Origin: Caprimulgus europaeus
Taxonomy: Eukaryota > Chordata > Aves > Caprimulgiformes > Caprimulgidae
Length of the DNA stretch: 64,000 bases
Reading direction: 5' to 3'
NCBI GenBank assembly: GCA_907165065.1
Contig: OU015541.1
Location: 10,302,501 to 10,366,500, forward strand
Of this stretch, positions 58,570-64,000 are shown in pieces. The number at the start of each line of letters is the position of its first letter. The first letter of the stretch is position 1. A program made the translations under genes and the position numbers. The notes under the pieces were generated by a model that worked only from the letters and a program-made list of their open reading frames with translations, made no database searches and was not told the DNA's origin.

Positions 58570-59367
58570 GTAGTTAGTCAGCTTTATTCAAATGTTTACA
58601 GTGCAAATGCCTTAGTGCCAATAATAATCATTTCATGTACATTATTTTTATAAGCACATTACACAAATGCTATCAGTGAGAAGCTCTATTTTCCCACCAT
58701 AATGTTGTATAAGCTAGTCATACACTTACCCCTCAATGTTTGGCAAACATTAAAAAAGAAGTTACCATAAAAGTTGCCTCTTAGAAACAGCAAGTTTGTT
58801 CTTAAAAGGAATTAAGAGTTAACTAGTTTTTCAATCTTAAAGTTCTGTTCTTCTGGTGAGAAATAAGGGGGGTTTTTCCCCAACACAGGAAGGCAAGTAT
58901 AATTTCAATAAACTTCTGCTTTAACTAAACTTTTGCAGTGGAATGTACAAATCAAGCAGCATGGCTTACACTCCCAGGAACTGAAGCGTTAGCATACTAG
59001 TGCATTACACTGAATATAATTGTTCTCTAAAATATATTACTTCATATTTAGCTAAGTGGTGCTTCTATTCAGTAGAAAGGTTGTGGCTATTAGACAGAAC
59101 AGGTATTTTCTTTTGTGCTTTGACAGCAAAGCTGTAGTGAATTTTTTAAAAATGCAGTAATAACATAACCAGGACTGAAGGTTAAAATAGAAAGATAACT
59201 GATAATGCTTGATCAAGCATTGTGTAACATGTCACTTTCTATCCCTCTGCATGTTAATATTAACATAAGAAACAGTAACACAGACTATAACTAAAGCAAT
59301 ACATGAACATTTTGGCTTTCAGCAAGAAGTTCCCCACTTTTCTAAGCTCAGACAGGTGCAGCACAAT
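58570..59367 (-). other. SERINC3: SERINC3 3'UTR (predicted)
   Basis: On the minus strand, 0.8 kb from the TAA at 59368-59370 to the polyadenylation signal at 58583-58588. Confidence 0.65.
58583..58588 (-). terminator. SERINC3: SERINC3 polyadenylation signal
   Basis: TTTATT on the + strand reads AATAAA on the minus strand, about 780 bp after the SERINC3 stop codon. Confidence 0.6.

Positions 59368-64000
<4,633 letters not shown>

Overview
The window is vertebrate nuclear DNA, most likely from a bird. The genes are split by GT-AG introns. Two degraded repeats carry the 3' tail typical of avian CR1 LINEs (GGTCCCTTCCAAC followed by a TGATTCTGTG-like end), and introns and spacers are short compared with mammals. 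The gene order R3HDML - HNF4A - TTPAL - SERINC3 is the order known from human chromosome 20q13. The species cannot be named from the sequence alone.

Layout. At 143-1693 (+) are the last three coding exons of R3HDML, a secreted CAP-superfamily protein; its 5' exons lie outside the window. From 3783 to 38608 (+) lies the whole coding part of HNF4A, the nuclear receptor that controls liver, gut, kidney and islet programmes. Both alternative first exons can be read: the P2-type exon at 3783-3831, with HNF1-like and HNF6-like sites just upstream, and the P1-type exon at 21430-21544, with an HNF1-like site about 190 bp upstream. They splice to nine shared exons and give predicted proteins of 464 residues (P1) and 442 residues (P2), the same lengths as human HNF4A isoforms 1 and 7. 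A likely HNF4A 3'UTR and a gene-free spacer of about 8 kb follow. A CpG-rich promoter region at about 48830-49480 precedes TTPAL (coding exons 50398-54633, +, 339 residues), a CRAL-TRIO lipid-transfer protein. TTPAL runs tail-to-tail into SERINC3 (59368 to the window end, -), of which the last seven coding exons are present.

The four genes are a syntenic block, not a pathway. HNF4A is a transcription factor with two promoters, R3HDML is secreted, TTPAL is a cytosolic lipid carrier and SERINC3 is a multi-pass membrane protein.

The most notable points are a GC-AG intron in HNF4A, a tyrosine where mammalian HNF4A has the serine reported as an AMPK site, the absence of a usable splice cassette for the HNF4A2-type insertion, an old repeat-like tail in HNF4A intron 5, and an LTR-like retroviral remnant next to the TTPAL promoter. 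I found no convincing undescribed gene system. Most long ORFs in the GC-rich introns look like chance ORFs.
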